Of a stretch of DNA of 64,000 nucleotides, positions 52,128 through 59,836 are shown piece after piece. The stretch's first letter is position 1; every line of letters begins with the position of its first letter. Origin of the DNA: Polluticoccus soli (lineage in GTDB: Bacteria > Bacteroidota > Bacteroidia > Chitinophagales > Chitinophagaceae). The position numbers and the translations under genes are program-made. The notes under the pieces were generated by a model. That model was not told the DNA's origin, searched no databases, and saw only the letters and a list, made by a program, of their open reading frames with translations. The stretch is from contig NZ_JARJHT010000003.1 of the NCBI RefSeq assembly GCF_029269745.1, forward strand, positions 186,001-250,000, given 5' to 3'.

Positions 52128-52286
52128 TCAGGGTTTAGGTTTACGTGAGAAGGTTTTGCGATTTAGCTTCTTCTTGTATACGTTGTTGCGTTTTGTTGTG
52201 TTTTGTTGCGTATTTCGCGTTTGCAACATAGCAACGGCTTGTTGCGGCAATTGCTGCAGGTAGTGATAGTACTCATGAAGGTTCAT
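52128..52286 (-). CDS. Small basic Gln/Asn-rich protein, 52 residues
   Basis: An ATG-started frame of 52 residues: a helical start with Tyr and Gln (HEYYHYLQQLPQQAVAML), a Gln/Asn/Thr stretch and a strongly basic end (VYKKKLNRKTFSRKPKP). It fits exactly in the 185-base gap, ending five bases before the next gene and starting 21 bases after the previous one, as expected of a phage operon gene. Possibly a nucleic-acid-binding peptide. It is too short to be certain. Confidence 0.55.
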   Translation of the reverse strand: MNLHEYYHYLQQLPQQAVAMLQTRNTQQNTTKRNNVYKKKLNRKTFSRKPKP

Positions 52287-52307
52287 AGGGGCCAGCTTGA
52301 CGAATGT

Positions 52308-52700
52308 TTAGTTTTGTTTAGTTTTTAGCGGGTTGCTAATAAAAAAAAGTGCGATGTTGGTGCCGACGCTTATGTACACCAGGTACCAGATGATGTTCAC
52401 TGCTACCTTTAAAAAGATGTTGTCAATTCCCGCAGTCAGCCAGAAGCCAATGACCACTTTGCACACCAGCACATAACACCAGAAACTGATAAAGGTGATA
52501 AAATGACTGAAGCACAACTCACAGTAGCCTCCTGCTTTTACAAGAAAGGTTTTGCCTTGCAGATCCCATTTTTGTAGCCGTTGTTGCCAGTTGAGCAACT
52601 TATCCAACCACTTACCGGGTTGAATGCTGATGTAGAGTATCCTGACAAGGCAGGCATTGGCGATTAGCGCCACTATTGTGTATAGTAGGAAGGTTAACAT
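52308..52700 (-). CDS. Small multispanning membrane protein of the phage-like island
   Basis: A 130-residue protein with about four hydrophobic segments (about 2-22, 58-80, 82-97, 102-122) and a Cys-rich centre (GYCELCFSHFI, FWCYVLVC). It starts three bases after the preceding gene. A holin-like role is possible because of its size and context, but the Cys pairs are unusual for holins. Confidence 0.6.
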   Translation of the reverse strand: MLTFLLYTIVALIANACLVRILYISIQPGKWLDKLLNWQQRLQKWDLQGKTFLVKAGGYCELCFSHFITFISFWCYVLVCKVVIGFWLTAGIDNIFLKVAVNIIWYLVYISVGTNIALFFISNPLKTKQN

Positions 52701-52703
52701 GGT

Positions 52704-53681
52704 TTAGAGATTTGTGACCCACCTAATACCATTACACACCAGGCAGTCGTCTTTGAATTGTTTTAAAATGCCGGGCATGGCGTTGATGAATATTTTCCAT
52801 TTATCGCGGTACTGATTCTCTACATCTACGAGGTATTTCTCAGTTTCCTCGCGACCGTACACGACCCAGTTGTTGAACCTATTGGTGCGCAGGTGTTCTT
52901 CCATCAGCAGCACGCGGGCTTTTAGCCATACTATCTCGCCTATGTACGTCTGACTCAGGTCGCAAAGCAGTTGGTCGTAGTCGCATTCACAACTAAACTC
53001 GAGGCCGACACCAAAACCTTCCTTCCCGCTGATCTCTTTATCGCCATACCAGCCTTTGGTATAACCGCAATCGTTGGGCATGCTGCCATTGCAACCGGTA
53101 AAGCAGGTGAGGTATGAACTGCCGACAGGCACATTAGTCCCATCCAGCAACACACGCGCAAAGCTTCCTTTCACTTCATAGGCTACATTAAAGCTGTTCA
53201 CTTCGTTTGCGGTGAGGTTGATGTTGTAAGTAGATACTATGCCGCCTGCATGGTCGTCGTATATCTTCAACGATATATTGTCCAGGCTAACTAACGGATA
53301 AACTTTCACAGTATGGATCTTCAGCTTGCGCAGCGCACCACGTATGCGGGTATTCTTATAAAGTGTCAGCCCACGTTCTTTTGCTTCGGTGGGAAAGGTT
53401 ACTGCAGGTTTGAACTCTGAAGTACTGTACTTCTTCGCAGAAAGGTTTGAAATGACATTATTAGCCGCCAGTGCGCTCATCAGGTCGTTGCGCACAAGGA
53501 TGACTGCCTGTTGCACTTTCTTCTTTGCCAGTGTAAGGCCGCTGATGTATTCTTCATTGGCAATATGCGCCAGGTTGAGCACCGATATCTCAGGCGCGTC
53601 CATCAGGTCGAGGCCGCTGAGTGATGTGGGCGCATCGTCGCTGTTACAAACATCGCGTACGGAAATGATATTATCGAGCAT
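52704..53681 (-). CDS. Probable phage structural protein (325 aa)
   Basis: A 325-residue soluble protein. The first 100 residues are helical (NEEYISGLTLAKKKVQQAVI), the centre is beta-rich with several Cys (CFTGCNGS, FSCECDYD), and the C-terminal 80 residues are amphipathic helix (EENQYRDKWKIFINAM-type). It follows the capsid-like gene after a terminator-like hairpin. By order it would be a head-completion or neck protein; no family is recognised. Confidence 0.55.
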   Translation of the reverse strand: MLDNIISVRDVCNSDDAPTSLSGLDLMDAPEISVLNLAHIANEEYISGLTLAKKKVQQAVILVRNDLMSALAANNVISNLSAKKYSTSEFKPAVTFPTEAKERGLTLYKNTRIRGALRKLKIHTVKVYPLVSLDNISLKIYDDHAGGIVSTYNINLTANEVNSFNVAYEVKGSFARVLLDGTNVPVGSSYLTCFTGCNGSMPNDCGYTKGWYGDKEISGKEGFGVGLEFSCECDYDQLLCDLSQTYIGEIVWLKARVLLMEEHLRTNRFNNWVVYGREETEKYLVDVENQYRDKWKIFINAMPGILKQFKDDCLVCNGIRWVTNL

Positions 53682-53703
53682 GGTGATGGGGTTTGTGTGG
53701 TTA

Positions 53704-53738
53704 AATAAAAGTTCCCCGCTACTAACACCGGGGAACTT
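53704..53738 (-). terminator. Terminator-like hairpin after the capsid-like gene
   Basis: On the minus strand AAGTTCCCCG and CGGGGAACTT pair around a 10-base loop, followed by TTATTTAA. It may cap high-level capsid transcription while allowing read-through. Confidence 0.7.
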
Positions 53739-53753
53739 ATTGGAGATAGGATA

Positions 53754-55085
53754 CTAAGGGGTTGCGGTGAAGGAAATGTTAGTAGTATCGTTTATCTGTC
53801 CGCTGATGCCGGCATAACCGGCATAGCGTAGCTTGGTACCTGTTACGCTGAACACATAACCCGTCACGCTGTCGTTGAACAGGTCGCGCAGCTCGGTGAT
53901 ATCTGCCACCGTGGTTGCAGGATAGCTCTCCTGCCCTGCCAGCTCCAGCTTGTTGATGAACAGCGGGAACATGATGACACCATTGGTATCCCAGTCGAAC
54001 GTATCGCTGGTACCCGGTGTTGCAGGCGTACCACCTGTAGGACAAGTGTATTCAACCGGCGCGCAGGTAGTATAGTGGAATACGCCATTCACACCCGTCA
54101 CATTGCACACTGCAGGCGGCATAAAGAAGATGTCCCACTCCAATCGCCACTGGAACATCCAGGTGAAGCTGCACTTTTCATAACTGATGTTGAGATCCCA
54201 GAGCAAACCTGTAACAGGATCGGCCATCACACCATGCAGGTAGTCGGTACCACCTTGCTGGTAAATGGTATCGATGGCGTCGATGTTTTGCAGATCGGTG
54301 GCGAAGATTCCGGCGTTGCGGTTGAAGCTGACAAACTTCAGCACCTGCGGATCGAATGCGAGAATGTGCTCGCTCGATGTATCGCCATAAGCATCGTTGA
54401 TCAGGCTGTCGTAGTACGCATTGGCGCGGCCCATCTGGCTCACGTTCTGTCCCTTCTCGTTCACGCCGCCTATCTCCACCGCTTTGCGCCAGTGAAACAC
54501 GTCGGTGCCACCAATGATGAACGGATTAGACAAACCCGCATCGCGGAAGTTGCGCTCGATCTCCCACAGGCCCATCGGGTTTACTGTTCCCTGCGTTTTG
54601 TCCAGGAAGGGCAGCATACGTGTTGCATTACCATCGGGCAGAATACCGTTGTTGGCTATCAACAACTCTGCAACCTGTACCGCCAGCTTGCGGCGCACAG
54701 CAGGCAGCGCTGCATTGATCGCAGCCTTCGCATGATCGCTGAAGGAATAATGACCATCCACCATGCGAATGTCATCACGGTTCAGCGAATAGTTTGCCGA
54801 AGCGGTGACCTGATCGAGGTTGAAGTACATCTGCTTTGGAGCAATTGCATTGCCCGGATCACAGAAGTTCTCGGTACCCGTACCGTTGTCTTCGCAGATG
54901 GGTGCGTAGTAGTTTATCTTCAGCTGTCGCTTTTTACCTTCTTCAGCATGAAGGTCGGTCTCTACTATAGATGTATTGAATTGCCGTGCGGCAAGAACTG
55001 CGGCCAGCACCTCGTAAGGGCGGCCCTGCTTTGCGTATTGCAGCAGGTTCTTCTGCACAGACTGCATGGCATTTTTAAAGCTCAT
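53754..55085 (-). CDS. Putative phage major capsid-like protein
   Basis: A 443-residue protein without signal peptide. The N-terminal helix (NAMQSVQKNLLQYAKQ), a central mixed region with HILAFDPQVLKFVSFNRNAG, and a WRLEWDIFFMPPAV segment before an insertion domain remind me of HK97-fold capsid proteins of Bacteroidota phages. It lies directly after a coiled-coil scaffold-like gene, the classic gene order. The C-terminal 100 residues hold a TCPTGGTPATPGTS linker and a beta-rich end. Identification rests on order and general resemblance, so it is provisional. No terminase or portal gene is in view. Confidence 0.55.
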   Translation of the reverse strand: MSFKNAMQSVQKNLLQYAKQGRPYEVLAAVLAARQFNTSIVETDLHAEEGKKRQLKINYYAPICEDNGTGTENFCDPGNAIAPKQMYFNLDQVTASANYSLNRDDIRMVDGHYSFSDHAKAAINAALPAVRRKLAVQVAELLIANNGILPDGNATRMLPFLDKTQGTVNPMGLWEIERNFRDAGLSNPFIIGGTDVFHWRKAVEIGGVNEKGQNVSQMGRANAYYDSLINDAYGDTSSEHILAFDPQVLKFVSFNRNAGIFATDLQNIDAIDTIYQQGGTDYLHGVMADPVTGLLWDLNISYEKCSFTWMFQWRLEWDIFFMPPAVCNVTGVNGVFHYTTCAPVEYTCPTGGTPATPGTSDTFDWDTNGVIMFPLFINKLELAGQESYPATTVADITELRDLFNDSVTGYVFSVTGTKLRYAGYAGISGQINDTTNISFTATP

Positions 55086-55183
55086 TGCTTTTAAGAGTTA
55101 AGTATGGTGAAATAAAACGCCCTCTCAAGGCGGGACACACGCCTGCTATGCGTTTGGAGAGAACAACCGCGCCCGGCTGTGTG

Positions 55184-56017
55184 TTACTGCCCGGCCCATG
55201 CGGCTATCGCTTCCAGCGTATCGTCGGCGGGGTCGTCGCTGTTACTGATGGAGATGACGCCGGTGGCATATTGTCCCTGCTGTCCTGCCTTCACATCGGC
55301 GGGACTGATATGCCTGGTATCACTCACCAGTATGCCGGCCTTTTCGGCCCAGTTTCTCGCAAAATTTTCGTCGGTTATAGGTGTGTTATCCTCGCTAGTT
55401 GCGGGTTTGCCTTCTTTGTAGAATTCGAGTTGTTTTGTCTGCTCGTTGTAGCGCACCTCGTAGGTGTTGCTCATCTTGTAGCGCAGCATGTCAGCTTGTT
55501 CGTGCAGGTCGCCTCCTTTGCGTGGTAGTTTTTCTATGATGGAGATACAACGGGCTGCAATGTCGCGCTGCACGTATTTATCGTGTGCGTCTTTTAATTG
55601 CGCTTCGTGTGTTGCTTTGAGTTGGTCGATTTGCGATTCATAATCGTGGATAGCAGCTTCTAAAGACACGAAACGTTCATCGTCGCTTTGGCTGGCGCGG
55701 GTTTCAAAAGCGCCTTTGCATTTAGATAGTACTTGCTCGATGCTCATATCCTCCAGCTCACGCTTGGGTACATTGAACACACGTTGTGCTGCACTGCGCA
55801 GAGCGCCCAGGTAGCGGCCGGTGAAGCCGGCTTCCAGTGCTGGCTTTAGTTGTTCTTCAATCGAAGGGCGGAGAGTTCTGGAGAGGGTGTCATTGACGGT
55901 CGAGATCAGTTGTTCGTGTGAGAGATCAGTGTCAGCTTCGTGTTCATCTGCCACAACTGCCGCATCGCCCAGTAATGCGTTGAGTAATTTGCTGGCTTGT
56001 TCTAGTGAGAGTTTCAT
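55184..56017 (-). CDS. Putative scaffold-like protein of the phage-like island
   Basis: A 277-residue acidic protein. The N-terminal half is helical (QASKLLNALLG, LRPSIEEQLKPAL), residues about 115-165 form a coiled coil with heptad-like Leu and Ala (EAAIHDYESQIDQLKATH), and the C-terminal 60 residues are low-complexity and acidic (SISNSDDPADD). Together with its place before the capsid-like gene this matches phage scaffolding or head-assembly proteins. No protease motif is seen. Confidence 0.55.
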   Translation of the reverse strand: MKLSLEQASKLLNALLGDAAVVADEHEADTDLSHEQLISTVNDTLSRTLRPSIEEQLKPALEAGFTGRYLGALRSAAQRVFNVPKRELEDMSIEQVLSKCKGAFETRASQSDDERFVSLEAAIHDYESQIDQLKATHEAQLKDAHDKYVQRDIAARCISIIEKLPRKGGDLHEQADMLRYKMSNTYEVRYNEQTKQLEFYKEGKPATSEDNTPITDENFARNWAEKAGILVSDTRHISPADVKAGQQGQYATGVISISNSDDPADDTLEAIAAWAGQ

Positions 56018-56038
56018 GGTGATTGGAATTATAGGTGG

Positions 56039-56284
56039 TTAAAGTTTTTTTTTGACGTTGAATTTGCTTTCGTCGGCGTAGAAGCGCTGGTAACTTCGCT
56101 CAGGATAAAAGAATTCGCTGCCGGGTATCTCTGCGCCGTTTCCATCAAGGGCGATTATCAGCACGTGGCCAATTGGTATCTCAACAGCAGGTTGCTGTGC
56201 TTTTTCAGAATTGGTGGCAGCGGTTTCCAGGGGGAGAAGTACTTCGTCTTCGCCACCGGTGAGGTTGGTTTCTTCGTTTATCAT
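56039..56284 (-). CDS. Small acidic protein of the phage-like island
   Basis: An 81-residue protein: an acidic, disordered first half (EETNLTGGEDEVLLPLETAA) and a compact second half (IGHVLIIALDGNGAEI, FYPERSYQRFYAD). Its ATG overlaps the stop of the preceding gene by four bases (ATGA), so the two are coupled. Function unknown. Confidence 0.6.
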   Translation of the reverse strand: MINEETNLTGGEDEVLLPLETAATNSEKAQQPAVEIPIGHVLIIALDGNGAEIPGSEFFYPERSYQRFYADESKFNVKKKL

Positions 56285-56598
56285 TTGGATAGGATTTCGA
56301 ATTTGTCGGGGTAGGTGCTTGACACTGATAGCGCGGCGCGGTAGCCGAGCTCGGTTACCACATTGGTAGCCTTGTTGAGCATGCGCACTACATGGTTGGG
56401 CCTGCGGCCGGGCTGTGGTTGCTGTGGTGCAGCTTCCACTTTTACGGGTTGCAGATTTTGTATAGATGTAACAGTGTTTTCTGTAAGCCTGTTGTAAGCG
56501 GCTTTGGAAAGGCCGAGTGTCGATAACTCTTCGGGAGCACTATGGGGATTATCGCGGATGAGCTTAGCATCCTTGGGGGAGAACTTTTTAGTTTCCAT
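56281..56598 (-). CDS. Small basic protein, first gene of a phage-like operon
   Basis: A 105-residue basic protein with a helical start (FSPKDAKLIRDNPHSAPEEL), a Pro/Gln-rich middle (APQQPQPGRRPN) and a helical end. It is the first gene behind a consensus promoter at 56626-56656, and overlaps the next gene by four bases. Function unknown. Confidence 0.6.
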   Translation of the reverse strand: METKKFSPKDAKLIRDNPHSAPEELSTLGLSKAAYNRLTENTVTSIQNLQPVKVEAAPQQPQPGRRPNHVVRMLNKATNVVTELGYRAALSVSSTYPDKFEILSK

Positions 56599-56625
56599 GA
56601 TAGGGTGAGGTTCGGTTTACTATAG

Positions 56626-56656
56626 CAAAACTACAATTATTATTTTAAATAGCAAA
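56626..56656 (-). promoter_or_regulatory. Consensus Bacteroidota promoter of the scaffold/capsid operon
   Basis: On the minus strand TTTG (56656-56653), exactly 19 bases, then TAGTTTTG (56633-56626): a perfect TTTG-N19-TAnnTTTG match, 28 bases before the ATG at 56598. Confidence 0.8.
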
Positions 56657-56750
56657 AAATATTTCAGGAAAGTTTTTTTGTGGTTATTAAACGAACTGAA
56701 CCATAACAGTTTAACAAAAAAGTGCTACATTGGGTAAAATAGCCGCTGCC

Positions 56751-56897
56751 ATGCAACCACTTGTTAATGCCATAGGACCTGTACAGACCGGTGTACTCAT
56801 TGTAACTGTTATAGTTATTGTCTACCTATTGGCAAAGGCCGTGATGCGCCGCATAGAGAACAAAAAAGATAAAGAGGAACACGGAGGACGGTTTTAA
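56751..56897 (+). CDS. Small single-pass membrane protein, 48 residues
   Basis: A 48-residue ATG-started frame: a short polar start, one TM helix (TGVLIVTVIVIVYLLAKAV), then a charged tail (MRRIENKKDKEEHGGRF). It sits between the divergent scaffold operon and a convergent glycosyltransferase gene, ending two bases before the latter's stop. The TM plus charged-tail layout supports a real gene; no family is recognised. Confidence 0.5.
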   Translation: MQPLVNAIGPVQTGVLIVTVIVIVYLLAKAVMRRIENKKDKEEHGGRF

Positions 56898-56899
56898 TC

Positions 56900-58426
56900 C
56901 TACTTCCTCATCACCACCCACATCTTCTCCTTCTTCACAACATTGAACCCGTTGAACAGCGTGGAATCCTGCGCGTAAACGTCTTCCATTTTTTTATTAG
57001 CGCCAACTGCCACCCTAACGTTTTTCTCCTTCATTAGCGAAGCGAACTGCAATACCTGGTGTTCTTCCAGCAAGTAGCCACTTCTGTCAAGATAAACGAA
57101 CGACAGGTTGGGTGCGTTCTCTCCTACCACTACCACATGCTCCTTGCGACTAACGCCCAGTTCGTCCAGTTGCTTATCGGTGCCTTTCAGCCAGGCGGTG
57201 CTAAAGTTATCCTTCCAGCCCGAGTAGTAGCGATCATCGCTGAGGTGGATGCGGCGGTAAGTATGATGATCTGCAAACACGAACAAGATGAGCATAGCCC
57301 CGATAGCAAACGACCGGATCGAGATCCTCGCCGGCTTTTCCTCTATCTGCTGGCGGATTGCCACTACCGAGTTGATCAGCATAAAGCCAAACAGCGGGAA
57401 GTAGATAGATACCACATAGTAGTCGTGCTGGATGAACTGGTGTCCAAACAGCAGCGCCATTGCTACTACTCCCAATACGAAGAGCCCAAGGGTTGCCAAC
57501 ACCGTTCTACCTTCACGGCTTTTTGACAATAACGGAATGCCCGCAGCAGGAATACCCACCAACAACAAGTATTGCGGCAGCACAAAGTATTCTCTTATCC
57601 AGAAATCCTTGAAGGCATGGTTGACATAGGTATCAAACTCACCTTCCTGGAAAGGATAGGGCTTGGCGAGAAAGAGCGTGCTCTGGTAAGTTTTATTCAG
57701 GTATTGATTGTAGAAATAGTAAGCGATCAATGCCACTACCGAATAAAGGAACACACCGGCAACCTTGCCGGGTGCATAAATACGCGTCCTGAGCGGGGCC
57801 CACAAAACGGTAATGCCCATAATGCCGATAAGCATGGTGCCGGTTGATGTTTTGATAAGCGCTGCGAGCGTGAGGAATGCAATTGCTTTTGACAGATCCC
57901 GGAACCTGCTATCGGATATGTACCTGTCGAAGAAGTAGAAACCTACAAAGCACAGTGACACCGCAGCAGTATCGGGTAGGTAGCTGCAGGAGTAATAAAT
58001 GAAGATGGGTGAACACATGAAAAACACGGGCACCAGCAACGATACTATGATATCGCGCGTATGACGATAACAGAGTAAGAACAGTGCCGAGAGCCCTGCA
58101 TAACTGATACCCAGCGTCAGCAGGCGGAAACAGGTAGAGATATTCTCCCGTCCAAACACATGTCCCAACGCCGCAGCCAGCCAGCTTTGTATCGGGAACT
58201 CAACGCCCGTCACTCCCTTTATAGATGTGAGGTTGAACGTTGCCGGCTTGAAGAAGTTCATCCCGTTATCGTAAAACTTGAGCGCTAGTGCCAGCCTGTC
58301 GGCCTGTGCCCATTCATGAAAACCGAAAGGGTACATGAACACGAGGTCGGCATAATAGACAAAACACATCACCAGGAATACAAGTGTAAATACAAATAAT
58401 GGAATCGCTGGGTGGGTGGTTCTCAT
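56900..58426 (-). CDS. GT-C glycosyltransferase-like membrane protein (family 39 type)
   Basis: A 508-residue membrane protein with about 11 TM segments to residue 400 and a soluble C-terminal domain. The loop after TM1 has FHEWAQADRLALAL, an acidic site typical of GT39/ArnT-like enzymes that use polyprenyl-phosphate sugars, followed by IYYSCSYLPDTAAV. It would glycosylate lipid A, protein or glycan outside the inner membrane. It is not a phage gene, so it is host or cargo material within the island. The acceptor is unknown. Confidence 0.75.
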   Translation of the reverse strand: MRTTHPAIPLFVFTLVFLVMCFVYYADLVFMYPFGFHEWAQADRLALALKFYDNGMNFFKPATFNLTSIKGVTGVEFPIQSWLAAALGHVFGRENISTCFRLLTLGISYAGLSALFLLCYRHTRDIIVSLLVPVFFMCSPIFIYYSCSYLPDTAAVSLCFVGFYFFDRYISDSRFRDLSKAIAFLTLAALIKTSTGTMLIGIMGITVLWAPLRTRIYAPGKVAGVFLYSVVALIAYYFYNQYLNKTYQSTLFLAKPYPFQEGEFDTYVNHAFKDFWIREYFVLPQYLLLVGIPAAGIPLLSKSREGRTVLATLGLFVLGVVAMALLFGHQFIQHDYYVVSIYFPLFGFMLINSVVAIRQQIEEKPARISIRSFAIGAMLILFVFADHHTYRRIHLSDDRYYSGWKDNFSTAWLKGTDKQLDELGVSRKEHVVVVGENAPNLSFVYLDRSGYLLEEHQVLQFASLMKEKNVRVAVGANKKMEDVYAQDSTLFNGFNVVKKEKMWVVMRK

Positions 58427-58541
58427 CAAGGCCTGCCTTATTGGTTATCGGAATTGGCCAACAAGATATAAAAAAGAACCACGATAGGACAATCGATGAC
58501 AGCACGTGTACCGAACGCGATTTTGAGGTAACTTTACACCT

Positions 58542-58949
58542 ATGCGAATTTTATTGACCCTGCTACTGGTGGCCTTTTCAGCCATGGCCCATGCACAAAC
58601 TAATGTTACACTGACACAGGACACTACCGTTAAACTGGAAACAAAGACTTTTTTCGATACTGTACAAACACAACCAGCGTTCAAAGGCAACCTTGGCCAG
58701 TACCTGAGCAAGAGCCTGAAGATACCTGCAGGTACAAAGTTCCCACCAAGGATAGACACGCAACTTTGGATAGACTCCACCGGCCGCATTGCACATGTAG
58801 AGATAATGGATAACAACACTACACGAAAACCTAACACGCCACTCGAAAAAGAAATAGTGCGCGTAATAAAAGCAATGCCCCGCTGGGAGCCGGGTACCTA
58901 CAATGGCCGTAAGGTGACGGTGAAGTATTCGCTGCCGTTGGTGTTTTAG
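58542..58949 (+). CDS. TonB C-terminal domain-containing exported protein
   Basis: A 135-residue protein with a signal peptide (MRILLTLLLVAFSAMA to HAQ). The rest is one TonB_C-like domain: TQLWIDSTGRIAHVEIMDN, VIKAMPRWEPGTYNGRKV and a closing VKYSLPLVF strand. There is no N-terminal TM anchor or Pro-rich spacer, so it is not an energy-transducing TonB but one of the small secreted relatives in Bacteroidota. Its role is unknown. It ends 14 bases before the left inverted repeat of the GIY-YIG cassette. Confidence 0.8.
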   Translation: MRILLTLLLVAFSAMAHAQTNVTLTQDTTVKLETKTFFDTVQTQPAFKGNLGQYLSKSLKIPAGTKFPPRIDTQLWIDSTGRIAHVEIMDNNTTRKPNTPLEKEIVRVIKAMPRWEPGTYNGRKVTVKYSLPLVF

Positions 58950-58963
58950 CGCCCACCCTATTT

Positions 58964-59003
58964 GTCATTCTGAGCGAAACACAGTGAAGCGAAGAATCTG
59001 CCT
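58964..59003. repeat. Left inverted repeat of the GIY-YIG cassette (40 bp)
   Basis: Begins GTCATTCTGAGCGAA and ends GCGAAGAATCTGCCT, with ten unmatched bases between. Both 15-base blocks recur exactly, inverted, at 59358-59398. Confidence 0.9.
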
Positions 59004-59039
59004 AATCAAGGCCCCGCCTAATCAAAGAACCTAAGCCCA

Positions 59040-59336
59040 ATGCACAATTACTACGTCTACATCACCACCAACAAAAACAAAACGGTATTATACACCGGCG
59101 TTACCGGCAACATAGCCGCGCGACTCTGGTTTCACGAAGAAGGGGCAAGGCTTAATCAAAATAATTTCACCGCGAGATACAACTGTTATCACCTTATCTA
59201 TTGGGAGCATTTCAGGAACGTCAAAAGTGCCATTGCACGGGAAACAGAAATAAAAGGTCTTAAGCGTTGGAAAAAGGAAGCACTGATCAATGCTTTTAAT
59301 CCGGAGTGGCGGTTTTTAAACGAGGAACTCATGTAG
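59040..59336 (+). CDS. GIY-YIG endonuclease domain protein (UPF0213-like)
   Basis: A 98-residue single-domain GIY-YIG protein. YYVYITTN and LYTGVTGN form the two GIY-YIG strands, followed by the conserved Arg (AARLWFH), His and the later Glu-rich helix (AIARETEIKGLKRWKKEALI) carrying the metal-binding Glu. The family includes small nucleases related to homing endonucleases and UvrC N-termini. The gene lies inside two inverted repeats, 36 bases from the left and 21 bases from the right, as a self-contained cassette. Nuclease activity is inferred from the family; the target is unknown. Confidence 0.9.
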   Translation: MHNYYVYITTNKNKTVLYTGVTGNIAARLWFHEEGARLNQNNFTARYNCYHLIYWEHFRNVKSAIARETEIKGLKRWKKEALINAFNPEWRFLNEELM

Positions 59337-59357
59337 CACGGCGGCAGTACTGCATCC

Positions 59358-59398
59358 AGGCAGATTCTTCGCTGCGTTATCACTTCGCTCAGAATGAC
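59358..59398. repeat. Right inverted repeat of the GIY-YIG cassette (41 bp)
   Basis: The reverse complement begins GTCATTCTGAGCGAA and ends GCGAAGAATCTGCCT, as in the left arm, with an 11-base unmatched centre. Confidence 0.9.
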
Positions 59399-59415
59399 AG
59401 GAGAAAAATGGTGTT

Positions 59416-59697
59416 TTAATTACTCATCTCCCGTATCCACAACAACGCGCGCTGCAGGTTGGTCTCATTATCGGCCAGCACGGTGTTGCCCTCAGAAAAA
59501 ATGAACAATAACATAATGCGGCTGCCGTTGGTGTAAGGCTGGTAGCTGGCGGCTTGCGCAGCATAGTCCTTATCTGCTATAAAATCTTCTTTGTCTATAA
59601 CGTGCACATAGTGCCTGATGGCAGCTTTAACTACATCACCGTTATCGGCACCTGGAAAAACTATAGCGAGGGCAAATTGGGTAGGTGTATTGTTCAT
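59416..59697 (-). CDS. Unknown small protein (93 aa)
   Basis: From the ATG at 59697 the protein has 93 residues (a TTG at 59718 is possible). No signal or TM segment. The start NNTPTQFALAIVFPGADN, then a region with DYAAQAASYQPYTNG and a closing helix (NETNLQRALLWIREM). It is on the same strand as the tape-measure-like gene and follows a terminator-like hairpin, so it may be a tail-assembly partner. No family is recognised. Confidence 0.5.
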   Translation of the reverse strand: MNNTPTQFALAIVFPGADNGDVVKAAIRHYVHVIDKEDFIADKDYAAQAASYQPYTNGSRIMLLFIFSEGNTVLADNETNLQRALLWIREMSN

Positions 59698-59785
59698 CTC
59701 TCTGTATTTGCTACTCAAATTTCAAAAATAAAAACCGTTAAAGCCGCTTCCGGCGCGGGCGTTAACTACCGCTTAACAACAGAAA

Positions 59786-59815
59786 AAGGGGCGGAAAACC
59801 ACCCCGTTTTTCTTA
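59786..59815 (-). terminator. Terminator of the tape-measure-like gene
   Basis: On the minus strand AAAAACGGGG and CCCCTTTTT pair around a 10-base loop, giving a stem and T-run 20 bases after the stop. Confidence 0.8.
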
Positions 59816-59836
59816 ACCACTATGAAACCGAACACG

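Noticed and set aside
54075-55094. A 339-codon open frame opposite the capsid-like gene
   Set aside because: It is antisense to a well-formed protein in a consistent operon, with no signal, start context or domain features.
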